Shown: positions 42,328 through 51,940, counted from the first letter of the stretch. The stretch: 64,000 nucleotides of DNA from Subdoligranulum variabile (GCA_003343905.1 QAKI01000012.1:1-64000), one strand, 5' to 3'. Numbers and translations are program-made. Notes: generated from the sequence alone by a model not told the origin.

Positions 42328-43968
42328 ATGGAACAGAAAATGTTTTGCTACCAGTGCCAGGAGACCGCAGGCTGCAAAGGCTGCACGGTGTCCGGCGTAT
42401 GCGGAAAGACGCCGGACGTGGCGGCCATGCAGGACCTGCTGGTGTATGGAACGAAAGGGCTTTCGGCCGTCACGACCGCCCTGCGGCGTCAGGGTAAGCC
42501 TGTGCCCGCGGCAGCCGACCGGCAGGTCATCGGGAACCTGTTCGCCACCATCACCAACGCCAACTTTGACAAAGAGAGCATCACGGCCAGGATCCGCGCG
42601 ACGCTGGCGGAAAAAGAGCCCCTGCTGGCGCAGATCGAAGACCCGTCCACCCTGCCCGAAGCCGCCCAATGGGACGGGGCGGGCGACTGGGAGGAAAAGG
42701 CCCGCACCGTCAGCGTGCTGGCCACCAGGGACGAGGACACCCGCTCCCTGCGGGAACTCATCACCTATGGCCTGAAAGGGCTGGCCGCCTATATGCAGCA
42801 CGCCAACGCCCTGCAAAAAGACGACGCCGAGATCAACGCTTTCCTTCAGCGGGCGCTGGCGGCCACGCTGGACGACAGCCTGCGCGCCGACGATCTGATC
42901 GCCCTGGCGATGGAGACCGGGAAGCACGGGGTCGCGGCCATGGCGCTGCTGGACAAGGCCAACACGGACGCCTACGGCGCCCCCGAGATCACGACCGTTG
43001 CGCTGGGCGTGCGGAACAATCCCGGCATTCTGGTATCGGGCCACGACCTGCACGACCTGGAAATGCTGCTGGAACAGACCCAGGGGACCGGCGTGGACGT
43101 GTACACCCATTCCGAGATGTTGCCCGCCCACTATTACCCGGCCTTCAAAAAATATCCCCACTTTGCCGGGAACTACGGCAACGCCTGGTGGCAGCAGCGG
43201 GAAGAGTTCGAGGCGTTCCACGGCCCGATCCTGATGACGACCAACTGCATCGTGCCCCCCAAAGACAGCTACAAAGACCGGCTTTACACCACCGGCGCCG
43301 CAGGATATCCGGGATGCACGCACATTCCCGGCGGTCCCGGCGAACCCAAAGATTTTTCCGCGCTCATTGCGCAGGCCAAAACGTGCCCCGCCCCCGCCGA
43401 ACTGGAAACGGGAACGCTCGTCGGCGGGTTTGCCCACGCGCAGGTCCTGGCGCTGGCCGATCAGATCGTCGAAGCCGTGCAAAGCGGCGCGATCAAAAAG
43501 TTCGTCGTCATGGCGGGCTGCGACGGCCGCGCCCCAAGCCGCCGCTACTACACCGACTTTGCCAAAGCCCTGCCCCGCGACGCCGTGATCCTTACCGCAG
43601 GCTGCTCCAAATACAAGTACAACAAGCTGGCGCTTGGCGATATCAACGGCATCCCCCGCGTTCTGGACGCCGGTCAGTGCAACGACTGCTATTCGCTGGC
43701 CGTCATCGCGCTCAAACTCAAGGAAGCGTTCGGCCTGGACGATATCAACGACCTTCCGATCGTCTATAACATCGCCTGGTATGAGCAGAAGGCGGTCATC
43801 GTCCTGCTGGCGCTTTTGTCCCTGGGCATTCGGAACATCCATCTCGGCCCCACGCTTCCGGCCTTCCTCAGCCCCCATGTGGCGAAGGTCCTGACGGAGA
43901 ATTTCGGCCTGGCGGGGATCGGCACGGTGGACGAGGACCGCAGGCTGTTTCTCGGCGCGGACGCATAA
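42328..43968 (+). CDS. hcp: Hybrid cluster protein (hydroxylamine/NO reductase)
   Basis: Reduces NO to N2O (and hydroxylamine to ammonia in vitro) with an Fe-S-O hybrid cluster; protects anaerobes from nitrosative stress. The 546-residue protein has the N-terminal four-cysteine motif in FCYQCQETAGCKGC and CGKTPDV, then hybrid-cluster ligands in GHDLHDL, EMLPAHYY, TNCIVPP, GAAGYPGC, AGCSKYKYNK and GQCNDCYS. Followed by a strong terminator. Regulation by the divergent Crp/Fnr protein is likely. Confidence 0.97.
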   Translation: MEQKMFCYQCQETAGCKGCTVSGVCGKTPDVAAMQDLLVYGTKGLSAVTTALRRQGKPVPAAADRQVIGNLFATITNANFDKESITARIRATLAEKEPLLAQIEDPSTLPEAAQWDGAGDWEEKARTVSVLATRDEDTRSLRELITYGLKGLAAYMQHANALQKDDAEINAFLQRALAATLDDSLRADDLIALAMETGKHGVAAMALLDKANTDAYGAPEITTVALGVRNNPGILVSGHDLHDLEMLLEQTQGTGVDVYTHSEMLPAHYYPAFKKYPHFAGNYGNAWWQQREEFEAFHGPILMTTNCIVPPKDSYKDRLYTTGAAGYPGCTHIPGGPGEPKDFSALIAQAKTCPAPAELETGTLVGGFAHAQVLALADQIVEAVQSGAIKKFVVMAGCDGRAPSRRYYTDFAKALPRDAVILTAGCSKYKYNKLALGDINGIPRVLDAGQCNDCYSLAVIALKLKEAFGLDDINDLPIVYNIAWYEQKAVIVLLALLSLGIRNIHLGPTLPAFLSPHVAKVLTENFGLAGIGTVDEDRRLFLGADA

Positions 43969-43999
43969 GGCAAGCCGTGCTTTCAGGAACATAAAGATC

Positions 44000-44039
44000 A
44001 AGGCCGGGAACGGTGCGCCCGTTCCCGGCCTTTGTTTTT
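44000..44039 (+). terminator. hcp terminator
   Basis: Stem of 13 bp (AAGGCCGGGAACG and complement) with a GTGCGCC loop, followed by TTTGTTTTTG. Confidence 0.93.
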
Positions 44040-44082
44040 GCCGCCGCGGGGGCAGCCGCGGCGCTGCACAGTCCCGCCATTA

Positions 44083-44120
44083 CAGCCAAAAAGTCCCCGC
44101 CTGGGTACAGGCGGGGGCTT
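44083..44120 (-). terminator. deoC terminator
   Basis: Stem CCCCGCCTG/CAGGCGGGG with a four-base loop; on the minus strand followed by ACTTTTTGG. Confidence 0.88.
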
Positions 44121-44143
44121 TGGTCATGAGGGAACGGCGGCGA

Positions 44144-44818
44144 TCAATACCCGCTGCCGGATTCGCCGGTGGTCAGCAGCTTGACCGCACGGGAAGTGCC
44201 CAGCCGGTCGGCGCCCAGGTCGAGGAACTTTTCAATGTCCTCCACCGTGGAGATGCCGCCCGCCGCCTTGATCTTGCAGCGGCCCTTGACGTGCTCGGCA
44301 AAAAGCTGCACATCGTGGAAGGTGGCGCCGCCGGTGGAAAAACCGGTGGACGTCTTGATGAAGTCCGCGCCCGCTTCGGGCACGATGTCGCACATTTTGA
44401 TCTTTTCTTCCTCGGTGAGCAGGCAGGTCTCGATGATGACCTTGAGCACCTTGTCACCCACGGCAGCCTTGACGGCGGCGATATCGGCGCGCACGTCGTC
44501 GTACTGCTTGTTTTTCAGCCAGCCGATGTTGATGACCATATCGACCTCGGCCGCGCCGTTTTCCACCGCCGTTTTGGCTTCAAACGCCTTGCTGGCGGTA
44601 TCCATCGCGCCCAGGGGGAAGCCCACCACGCAGCACACCGGCACGCGGCCCGCCATATATTCCACCGCCTGCTTGACGTAGCAGGTGTTGATGCAGACCG
44701 ACGCACAGTGGTTGGCGATGGCTTCATCGCACAGGGTTTGGATCTGGGGCCAGGTGGCCTCCGGCTTGAGCAGGGTGTGGTCCACCTTGCTCAGCATATA
44801 TTCCTTCGAGTATTTCAA
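44144..44818 (-). CDS. deoC: Deoxyribose-phosphate aldolase
   Basis: Cleaves 2-deoxyribose 5-phosphate to glyceraldehyde 3-phosphate and acetaldehyde in nucleoside breakdown. The 224-residue TIM barrel has DHTLLKPEA, VVGFPLGAM, KVIIETCLLT and the Schiff-base lysine in FIKTSTGFS, with IKAAGGIST near the end. I place the start at TTG (44818): AAAGGGG lies ten bases upstream, and the TTG overlaps the stop of a small upstream gene (TTGA). A GTG 11 codons earlier is possible but lies inside that gene. Confidence 0.93.
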   Translation of the reverse strand: MKYSKEYMLSKVDHTLLKPEATWPQIQTLCDEAIANHCASVCINTCYVKQAVEYMAGRVPVCCVVGFPLGAMDTASKAFEAKTAVENGAAEVDMVINIGWLKNKQYDDVRADIAAVKAAVGDKVLKVIIETCLLTEEEKIKMCDIVPEAGADFIKTSTGFSTGGATFHDVQLFAEHVKGRCKIKAAGGISTVEDIEKFLDLGADRLGTSRAVKLLTTGESGSGY

Positions 44819-44973
44819 CGGAACGTTTCCCCTTTCCCACAATGTTTGCACAGGCGGGCCTGATGCACGCCCAGCGACGCGAAAACGATCGCGGTGACGC
44901 TGACCGTCGCCCCGATGATCCCCAAAATCAGCCCCACCAGACGGAACCCATGGCCACGGATCTTCTTGTTCAT
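44815..44973 (-). CDS. 52-residue membrane protein with C-terminal CxxC, coupled to deoC
   Basis: A small gene with a very good ribosome site (AAGGAGG, seven bases before ATG at 44973). It encodes MNKKIRGHGFRL, a hydrophobic stretch LVGLILGIIGATVSVTAIVF, and a basic tail with CKHCGKGE. So a single membrane helix with a cytoplasmic or external CxxC end is predicted. The stop codon shares TTGA with the deoC start, the pattern of translational coupling. I do not recognise it; it may tether or regulate something at the membrane. Confidence 0.75.
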   Translation of the reverse strand: MNKKIRGHGFRLVGLILGIIGATVSVTAIVFASLGVHQARLCKHCGKGETFR

Positions 44974-45070
44974 ACGGATGCCTCCTTAAAAGAAAATGAT
45001 CGTATCCAGAACGGGCCGCCCCTGCCGGGGGAGCCCGTTTCTTTCAGTATGCGCAGAACGCCCCCTGCCC

Positions 45071-45547
45071 TTACTTTTTCTTGAAGGTGAACAGTTTGCT
45101 GAACACATAGTTGGACAGGATGACCACCACCTGGCTGAACAGCTTGACGCCCATGGCCCACAGCTTGGAGGGCGCCATGGCGTCCGACGAAGCGGCGCCC
45201 GCCACTGCAAAGCCGATGGCCGGGCCGACCAACTGCACGCCGACGGTAATGATGACCTGATCCAGGATCAGCGTGGCCAGCCGGAAAAATACGAACTGAC
45301 CGAACTCGACCAGCGCGGCCTTGCCGTGGTTCTTGCTGCGGAACACGAAGGTGCGGTTGGTCCAGTAGGCGAAAAGGATACAGATGATATTGTCGATGAT
45401 ATTGCCCACGCCGGTGGCGAACCCGGTGCCGAACGCCGCCTGAAACACGGCGAAGATGACCAGGTTGAGCAGCGTGGCAATGCCGCCGAAGAACAGGTAG
45501 GCCAGCCCCTCGTAATATTTTGTGATCCAGTCTTTGATCTTTTGCAT
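45071..45547 (-). CDS. GtrA-family membrane protein
   Basis: A 158-residue protein with four membrane helices and the GtrA features: FGGIATLLNLVIFAV, IICILFAYWTNRTFVF and FSKLFTFKKK at the end. GtrA proteins are thought to help flip undecaprenyl-phosphate-linked sugars in glycan decoration, usually beside a GtrB-like GT2 gene. Here none is adjacent, although a GtrB-like GT2 lies further upstream (53733-54653). It starts directly behind the rpsA terminator, so its promoter is unclear. Confidence 0.9.
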   Translation of the reverse strand: MQKIKDWITKYYEGLAYLFFGGIATLLNLVIFAVFQAAFGTGFATGVGNIIDNIICILFAYWTNRTFVFRSKNHGKAALVEFGQFVFFRLATLILDQVIITVGVQLVGPAIGFAVAGAASSDAMAPSKLWAMGVKLFSQVVVILSNYVFSKLFTFKKK

Positions 45548-45565
45548 GATGAACCCTTATGTTGT

Positions 45566-45601
45566 GAAAAAGGGGCCTGCCTGTGGCTACAGGCAGGCCC
45601 C
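45566..45601 (-). terminator. ispH-rpsA terminator
   Basis: Perfect 13-bp stem (45572-45584 with 45589-45601) with a GGCT loop and five T on the minus strand. Confidence 0.95.
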
Positions 45602-45625
45602 TTCACGATCGCGGAAACGGGAAGA

Positions 45626-47545
45626 TTATTCTGCGTCCTCGCCCTCGTCCAGGCAGGCCTTCATGGACAGGCTGATGCGCTTGCGCTCGAAATCGACGTT
45701 GATCAGCTTGACGCGGACTTCGTCGCCAACCTTCAGCACGTCAGAGACCTTGTTGACGCGCTCGTTGCTGATCTCGCTGATGTGGACCAGACCGTCGATG
45801 CCCGGCATGATGCGCACAAAGGCGCCGAACTTGGTGATGGAGACCACGGGCGCGGTGAACTCGGTGCCGATGGGCACTTCATTCTCCAGCTTGACCCAGG
45901 GGTTGTCCTCTTCCTTCTTGTAGCCCAGGGAGACCTTCTGGTTCTCGGGATCGTAGCTCTTGACGTAGACTTCGATCTCGTCGCCGACGTTGACGACCTC
46001 AGAGGGATGCTTGATGTTGGACCAGCTCAGCTCGCTGATGTGGCACAGGCCGTCCACACCGCCGATGTCCACGAAAGCGCCGTAGGAAGTCAGGCTCTTA
46101 ACAACGCCGGTGTACTTCTTGCCGACCTCGACATTGGCCCAGAACTCTTCGCGCTTGGCCTTGTTGGCTTCGGCCGTGACCTTGTTGATGCTGCCGACGA
46201 TCTTGCGGCCGGCGCACTCGGTGATGACCAGCTGCACGTGCTGGCCCACCAGCTTGGTGTAGTCCTCGTCACGGCGCAGGGTGGCCTGGGAACGGGGCAC
46301 GAACACGCGCACGCCCTTCACATTGACGACCACGCCGCCCTTGTTGGCTTCCATCACGTCGCCTTCCATAACGGTGCCGTTCTCGGCAGCCTCGGCCACG
46401 TCCTTCATGCCCTTCTGGGCCTCGAAACGAACACGGGAAAGGGTATCCACGCCTTCCTGGTCGTTGGTCTTGACCACGACCAGATCCAGCTCGTCATCTA
46501 CCTTAACAAGGTCTTCCATCTTGGCGTTGGGGTCATGGCTCATCTCGCGCAGGGTAACAACGCCCGTGTGCTTGGAGCCATCAATGCCGACGACGCACTC
46601 CGTCGGGGAAACGCTGATGACCTTGGCTTTAACGATCTTACCTGCATACAGGGGCTTCGCTTCGGACGCTTCCAGCATCTCGGCAAAACTCATGTCTTCA
46701 CGGATCTCTTCACTCATACTGTTAAGTACCTCCTCAATTATAGACGAAGGCGTTGAAGCCCCGGCCGTCACGCCCACTGTACCGGCGCCAGCCAGCCATG
46801 CGGGGTCGAGTTCATCAGCAGTCTCGACGTTGATGGCTTTGGTGTGCCGGGCAGCGACCTGCAACAGCTTTTGGGTATTGGAAGAATGATGACCACCAAT
46901 GACGATCATACAATCGCATTTTTGGCTGAGGTCTTCCGCTTCCTGTTGCCTCGCCCACGTTGCGTTACATATTGTATCAAAAATTTCGGCTTTTGTACAC
47001 TCTTTTTTTAAAAAAGCTTTGCAACTTTCCCAACTTTCTACGCGAAAAGTGGTCTGCGCGACCACATGGATGGATTCTTGTTGCAAAAGTTCGGGCAGCA
47101 AGTCCTGCAAGCCTTTCAAGTCGGCAAAGACACGCACCGGACCCGTCGCATGACCCACAATTCCCTGTACTTCGGGGTGGTCGGCGTCCCCCGCCACCAG
47201 CAGCAGCGCACCTTTTTTGCCCGCCTGGGCTGCCAATTTGTGGATCTTTGCAACAAATGGACATGTCGCATCATGATACGCCAGGCCGCGTGTGCTTATT
47301 TTGTCATACACGCTGCGGGGCACGCCGTGGCTGCGGATCATGATCTCGTACCCGGCGGGCACATCGTCCACATCTTCACAGGTCATGGCGCCCTTGCTTT
47401 CCAGGTCCGCCACCACCTGGGGGTTGTGGATCAGCGGCCCCAGCGTGGCGACCCGCCGCCCCTGGGCCAGAAGGTCATAGGTCAGCTTGACGGCGCGGTC
47501 CACGCCGAAGCAGAAGCCGGCGGTTTTTGCGCGGATAACTTTCAT
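45626..47545 (-). CDS. ispH-rpsA: Fusion of IspH (HMBPP reductase) and ribosomal protein S1
   Basis: A 639-residue bifunctional protein. Residues 1-285: IspH, last step of the MEP pathway (HMBPP to IPP and DMAPP), with cluster cysteines in TAGFCFGVDRAV, DATCPFVAK and TICNATWARQQEA. Residues 300-639: four S1 RNA-binding repeats, best seen in YTGVVKSLTSYGAFVDIGGV and FTAPVVSITKFGAFV. This fusion is known in clostridia. The two parts are joined without a stop, so translation and isoprenoid supply are physically linked. ATG at 47545 has a GAAGGAGC site; it ends in a long order plsC-ispH. Confidence 0.97.
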   Translation of the reverse strand: MKVIRAKTAGFCFGVDRAVKLTYDLLAQGRRVATLGPLIHNPQVVADLESKGAMTCEDVDDVPAGYEIMIRSHGVPRSVYDKISTRGLAYHDATCPFVAKIHKLAAQAGKKGALLLVAGDADHPEVQGIVGHATGPVRVFADLKGLQDLLPELLQQESIHVVAQTTFRVESWESCKAFLKKECTKAEIFDTICNATWARQQEAEDLSQKCDCMIVIGGHHSSNTQKLLQVAARHTKAINVETADELDPAWLAGAGTVGVTAGASTPSSIIEEVLNSMSEEIREDMSFAEMLEASEAKPLYAGKIVKAKVISVSPTECVVGIDGSKHTGVVTLREMSHDPNAKMEDLVKVDDELDLVVVKTNDQEGVDTLSRVRFEAQKGMKDVAEAAENGTVMEGDVMEANKGGVVVNVKGVRVFVPRSQATLRRDEDYTKLVGQHVQLVITECAGRKIVGSINKVTAEANKAKREEFWANVEVGKKYTGVVKSLTSYGAFVDIGGVDGLCHISELSWSNIKHPSEVVNVGDEIEVYVKSYDPENQKVSLGYKKEEDNPWVKLENEVPIGTEFTAPVVSITKFGAFVRIMPGIDGLVHISEISNERVNKVSDVLKVGDEVRVKLINVDFERKRISLSMKACLDEGEDAE

Positions 47546-47567
47546 GGTCGTGCTCCTTCGTCCTGTA

Positions 47568-48275
47568 TTATGCTTCCGGTTTCTGGTCACCGGCGGGCGG
47601 CACCTGCGGGGCGTCGGCGGCCGGGGCGATCTGTGCCGTGTGGACGGGGAAATCGTTGGCCGCCAGCAGGCCTTCCAGCGCGTCCCGCAGCCGGTTCTTC
47701 ATGTGGCGCAGCGCCGTGACCTTGTGGGCCGCGTCGGTGATCTGCAGTTCCGCCGCCGGGATGGCCGGGCCGAACACGATGCGGATGCGGCAGAACAGGT
47801 GCAGCCGGCCGTCCTTGGTGCTGTAGATGATGCGGCAGGGCAGCATATCGGCCCCCGCCGCCCCGGCGATCACAAAAGCGCCGCTTTTCAGGGTGCCCAG
47901 CTTGCCGTTCTTGGTGCGGGTCCCTTCGGGGAAGATCAGCACGCCCCGGCCCTTGCGGCAGTCGCTGGTGACTTTTTCCAGCGTGGTGGTGTCGCCCTTG
48001 CCGCGGTCGATGGCCACCGCGCCCATGCAGCGCAGGAACCAGCCGATGAATGGGTTCTTGAAAAGTTCCTCCTTCGCCAGGATGCACATGCGGCTCCAGT
48101 CCACGACGGCCACCGCGATGAACACCGGGTCCAGGTTGGCGATATGGTTGCTGGCGATGACGAAGGCGCGGCCGTCGCGCACCGCCTTATAGTGTTCCAT
48201 GCCCACCACTTCGATCCGCCACAGGATCCGTGCGAGCACCCACACGATCGGAAGAATGATCCAATACAGCAGCAT
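47568..48275 (-). CDS. plsC: 1-acyl-glycerol-3-phosphate acyltransferase
   Basis: Adds the second acyl chain to lysophosphatidic acid at the membrane. The 235-residue protein has an N-terminal membrane helix, the catalytic ASNHIANLDP (NHx4D), substrate block VAIDRGKGDT and FPEGTRTKNG. The C-terminal 25 residues are Pro/Ala-rich and probably disordered. It lies 16 bases after cmk and 22 before ispH-rpsA, the standard Firmicutes order. Confidence 0.92.
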   Translation of the reverse strand: MLLYWIILPIVWVLARILWRIEVVGMEHYKAVRDGRAFVIASNHIANLDPVFIAVAVVDWSRMCILAKEELFKNPFIGWFLRCMGAVAIDRGKGDTTTLEKVTSDCRKGRGVLIFPEGTRTKNGKLGTLKSGAFVIAGAAGADMLPCRIIYSTKDGRLHLFCRIRIVFGPAIPAAELQITDAAHKVTALRHMKNRLRDALEGLLAANDFPVHTAQIAPAADAPQVPPAGDQKPEA

Positions 48276-48291
48276 GATGGCGCCTCCCGTC

Positions 48292-48954
48292 TTAGAGATG
48301 TTCCAGGATCGTGCGCTTCAGCAGTGCGAAGCTCTGATCGAAGTCGATGGTGCTGGTGTCGATGCGGATGGCATCCTCGGCCTGGCGCAGCGGCGCGATG
48401 GGGCGGTTCATGTCCTGCTCGTCGCGCTGGCGGATGTCGGCCAGCACCGTATCATAGTCGGCGTCCTTGCCCTTCTGGCGCAGTTCCAGGCAGCGGCGCC
48501 GGGCGCGGGCTTCGGGGCTGGCGGTCAGGAAGATCTTGACCGTCGCGTCCGGCAGCACCACAGTGCCGATGTCGCGGCCATCCATCAGGACGTTCTGCCC
48601 GGCAGCCATGCCGCGCTGCGTTTCCAGCAGGAAAGCGCGCACCGCCCCATGGGCCGACACGGCCGAAGCCGCCATACCAATGGCCTCGGCGCGGATAGCC
48701 TCGCTGACATCCTCCCCATTGAGGTAGACGCGCTGGGTGCCGTCCACCAGGCGGATATCCAGCCGGATCTGCGGCAGCAGTGCCGCCACCGCGGCCTCGT
48801 CATGCAGGTCGGCCCCCTGGCGCGAAGCATACAGGCCGATGGCACGGTACATGGCCCCCGTATCTACATACACATAGCCCAGGTCGGCCGCCAGCCGCCG
48901 GGCCAGGGTCGATTTGCCCGCCCCGGAAGGGCCGTCGATCGCAACTGAAATCAT
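48292..48954 (-). CDS. cmk: Cytidylate kinase
   Basis: Phosphorylates CMP and dCMP to the diphosphates. The 220-residue kinase has the P-loop IDGPSGAGKST, DTGAMYRAIGL, MDGRDIGTVV and SPEARARRR. Recycling of CMP matters here because CMP-sugar transferases release it. ATG at 48954 follows GAGGTG; an upstream open frame has no ribosome site. Confidence 0.96.
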   Translation of the reverse strand: MISVAIDGPSGAGKSTLARRLAADLGYVYVDTGAMYRAIGLYASRQGADLHDEAAVAALLPQIRLDIRLVDGTQRVYLNGEDVSEAIRAEAIGMAASAVSAHGAVRAFLLETQRGMAAGQNVLMDGRDIGTVVLPDATVKIFLTASPEARARRRCLELRQKGKDADYDTVLADIRQRDEQDMNRPIAPLRQAEDAIRIDTSTIDFDQSFALLKRTILEHL

Positions 48955-49013
48955 AGTAAAACACCTCATTTTCGTATTCCAGGCAGGGCGCGCGGTGCGC
49001 GGCCCGCCGTTTT

Positions 49014-50240
49014 TCACATCCCGGCCACCGCCCGCGCGGCAGCCTGCGCCGTGGACCAGGCGATCTGCAGGTTATAGCCGCCGGTGCGGGCGTCCACGTC
49101 CAGCACCTCCCCGGCGAAGTACAGCCCCGGGCATCGCTTGCTGGCCATGGTCTTGGGGTCCACTTCCCGCACGTCCACGCCGCCCGCCGTGACCACCGCG
49201 TGTTCGCGGTCGCCCAGGGCAGTGACGGGCACCTGCCAGTGCTTGCACAACTGCACCAGCGCCTGCTTCTGTTCCCGCGTGACCTGGGCCGCCCGGGCGG
49301 CGGGGTCCACGCCCCATTTTTCCACCGCCACCGGGCGCATGGAATGGGGCAGCAGCTTTTCCAGCGCGCCCTGCACGCTGTGGCCGCCCAGCGCCGCAAA
49401 GTCCCGCGTCAGCCGGTCATAGAGCGTCTTTTCGTCCAGCGCGGGCTTCAGGTCGAACTCGCAGACCCAGGTGTGCCGGGGCAGGTCCTCGATGTAGGTG
49501 CTGGCCGACAGCACCAGCGGCCCCGAAAGGCCGAAGTGGGTGAACAGCGCCTCGCCCTGTTCGGTGAACAGGGCTTTGCCGTCCCGCAGCAGGGTCAGGC
49601 GCACATTGCGCAGCGAAAGGCCCATCATCCGGCGGCAGGCCGGGTCGGGGCTGATCAGGCTGCACAGGCTGGGCTGGGGCGGCACGATGGTGTGCCCCGC
49701 CTGCCGGGCCAGCTCGTAGCCGCTGCCGTCGCTGCCGGTGGCCGGGTAGCTGATGCCGCCGGTGGCGACCAGCGTTGCCACGGCGCGCAAAGTCTCGCCC
49801 CGGTCGGTGACGGCCCCCTTGCAGACGCCGTCCTCCAGCAGCAGCTTTTTGGCGCTGCCGCGCACAAAGCGCGCATCCCGCGCGTAGGCGCGCAGGGCGG
49901 CCAGAATATCCGCCGCGCGGTCGCTTTGGGGGAACACCCGCCGCCCGCGCTCGGTCTTGAGGGGCACGCCCAGTTCTTCAAACAGTTCCATCGCCGCCGA
50001 CGGCGGGAAGGCGTACAGGCTGGAATACAGGAACCGGCCGTTATGGCGCACAAAGGGCAGAAAGTCCCGCACGTCGCTGTCGCTGGTGACGTTGCAGCGC
50101 CCCTTGCCGGTGATGAGCAGCTTCTGGCCGGGGCCTTTGGGGTTATGCTCCACCACCGTCACGCGCAGTCCCCTGGCGCAGGCGGCCCCGGCGGCCATCA
50201 GCCCCGCGGCGCCGCCGCCCAGGATCAGAAGGTCGGTCAT
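49014..50240 (-). CDS. YhiN/HI0933-family flavoprotein
   Basis: A 408-residue FAD protein with the dinucleotide fold LLILGGGAAGLMAAG, the family block KLLITGKGRCNVTS, and C-terminal GGVDVREVDPKTM and GLYFAGEVLDVDA with GGYNLQIAWSTA. YhiN-type proteins are widespread, often beside cmk in Firmicutes, but the reaction is not established. The ATG at 50240 has AAAGGAGC in front and overlaps the stop of the upstream membrane protein gene by four bases. Confidence 0.93.
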   Translation of the reverse strand: MTDLLILGGGAAGLMAAGAACARGLRVTVVEHNPKGPGQKLLITGKGRCNVTSDSDVRDFLPFVRHNGRFLYSSLYAFPPSAAMELFEELGVPLKTERGRRVFPQSDRAADILAALRAYARDARFVRGSAKKLLLEDGVCKGAVTDRGETLRAVATLVATGGISYPATGSDGSGYELARQAGHTIVPPQPSLCSLISPDPACRRMMGLSLRNVRLTLLRDGKALFTEQGEALFTHFGLSGPLVLSASTYIEDLPRHTWVCEFDLKPALDEKTLYDRLTRDFAALGGHSVQGALEKLLPHSMRPVAVEKWGVDPAARAAQVTREQKQALVQLCKHWQVPVTALGDREHAVVTAGGVDVREVDPKTMASKRCPGLYFAGEVLDVDARTGGYNLQIAWSTAQAAARAVAGM

Positions 50241-51940
50241 AGAGCACGCTCCTTTCGGCGGATGGGGCGGCCATAGGCCGCCAGTGACAAAAACGCATAC
50301 AGTAAAAACAGCGGATGCACCGTGGACAGGTACATGGTGCTGGTGCCGATGCCGAAGCTGGATACTTCCACAAAGGCGATCATGGCGCAGCGCAGCAGGG
50401 CTATGCCCAGCAGCCCCGCCAGCAGCAGCCAGGGCACCAGCGCGTCCGGCGCCGGGCGGCGCAGTATGCCGGGCAGCGCCCGCAGATGGCAGACAAGCCC
50501 CGCCAGCAGCCCCAGCCACAGAAACGCCCGGTAGACCCAGGCGATGGCCTCCATAAAGCCAAAGACCAGCTTTTGATAGGGGCTGTAGTAGGGGGTGTCC
50601 TTCCCGGCTTCGGCGGCGTTGTTGAAGCCGCAGTGCAGGTAGCCGGACCACTGGGCGATGTCCTCGGTGGTGCCGATGGAACGCGCTGTTTCATAGGGGG
50701 CGCAGTCGGCAAAGGCCAGCACATGGACGACGCTGCGGGCCGTTTCGGCCAGCGTGGGGGCCACATAGGAAAGTTTGACCGGCTGGCTGGTGGCCGTGCG
50801 CTGCCCGGTGCGGCTGGGCAGTGTGCCGTCGTCGCAGGCCGCGTTGATGGCGTCGGCCACACCCTGCCAATAGTCTGCCGCAGTCTGGGCGGAATCATAA
50901 ACGCCCTCGTACTGGGCCGCGCGGCGGATGGCCCAGTAGAAGCTGCCCGCGCGGTAATCCTGCCGCTCCGGGTCCTGGAAGTCGTTGATCATCTGGGGGT
51001 CCTCCTCCAGCCAGTAGGCCAGGGGTTCAAGCTGCGGGACCGCCGCATAGATCTTCTGCCGCGCGTCGGCAGGCACCGAGAGCAGCGGGTCGTCGTTGCC
51101 GGTATCCACCCGCATCATGGCGCCCATGGCCGCCGCAAAGGGACCTTCCGAAAAATCCGACCGGGCGAACAGGCCGTAGTGGCTCTGGTTCATGCCGCAG
51201 AACGCCAGCACCGCGGCCGCCAGCATCCCATAGGGGATCAGTTGGGCAGCGCAGGCGCGCCAGCGGCGGGCGCGCACCAGCACCACCAGCAGGATGACCG
51301 TGGCCGCCGCCCCAAAGGGCAGCAGGAACAGCCCGGCGTCCTCCCGGTCCAGATACCCGCAGGCAAGGCCCGCGCCCGCGGCCAGCAGCCAGGGCCACAG
51401 GCGCTTTTTCTCCGCCGGGCAGAGCACGGCCCGCAGGGCCGCCCCCGCCATGCCCGCAAAGAAGAACAGGCAGAGCGCCGGGAAGATGTTGTCCCGGTAG
51501 ACCCGCAGCGTATAGGCCGCCCAACTGGACGGCAAATAGGCCAGCAGTGCGAACAGCCCCAGCGTGTAGAGCCGGGCGCGGCCCGGTTCTTTTTTGCGCC
51601 ACAGGGGCGCCGCGGCAAAGGCCGCCAGCAGCGACGCCGCGCACCACAGCCCGGCCCCCGCCACCAGATAGGGCAGGTGCAGAGCGTGGAGCAGCGCCAG
51701 CCACAGCGGGAAGAACATGGCCTTGGAGAGGGTCAGGTAATCATAGGCCCCCAGCCACTCCCCTGCCGTCAGGGCGTTGGCAGCGCGGAACATCAGTTCG
51801 TCGTCCAGCGGCGCGCCGCCCACCCATATATATGCCTGCTGGAACGCCGTCAGCGCGCAGCGCAGGCACACCAGCAGCGCGGCGCACAGCCAGAAAGCGC
51901 GGACGGACAGCCCCAGTTTTTTGGGTTTTGCAGCCGGCAT
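50237..51940 (-). CDS. Polytopic membrane protein of unknown family, GT-C-like
   Basis: A 567-residue protein with about eleven membrane segments. Near residue 40 it has WVGGAPLDDELMFRAANAL, with an acidic pair at the place of the GT-C catalytic residue, and an extracytoplasmic region of about 200 residues (300-450). I cannot name the family; a role in surface glycan assembly is inferred from its neighbours. Start at 51940 (MPAAKPKKL) behind AAAGGAGG. It ends with a four-base overlap with the YhiN-type gene. Confidence 0.75.
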   Translation of the reverse strand: MPAAKPKKLGLSVRAFWLCAALLVCLRCALTAFQQAYIWVGGAPLDDELMFRAANALTAGEWLGAYDYLTLSKAMFFPLWLALLHALHLPYLVAGAGLWCAASLLAAFAAAPLWRKKEPGRARLYTLGLFALLAYLPSSWAAYTLRVYRDNIFPALCLFFFAGMAGAALRAVLCPAEKKRLWPWLLAAGAGLACGYLDREDAGLFLLPFGAAATVILLVVLVRARRWRACAAQLIPYGMLAAAVLAFCGMNQSHYGLFARSDFSEGPFAAAMGAMMRVDTGNDDPLLSVPADARQKIYAAVPQLEPLAYWLEEDPQMINDFQDPERQDYRAGSFYWAIRRAAQYEGVYDSAQTAADYWQGVADAINAACDDGTLPSRTGQRTATSQPVKLSYVAPTLAETARSVVHVLAFADCAPYETARSIGTTEDIAQWSGYLHCGFNNAAEAGKDTPYYSPYQKLVFGFMEAIAWVYRAFLWLGLLAGLVCHLRALPGILRRPAPDALVPWLLLAGLLGIALLRCAMIAFVEVSSFGIGTSTMYLSTVHPLFLLYAFLSLAAYGRPIRRKERAL

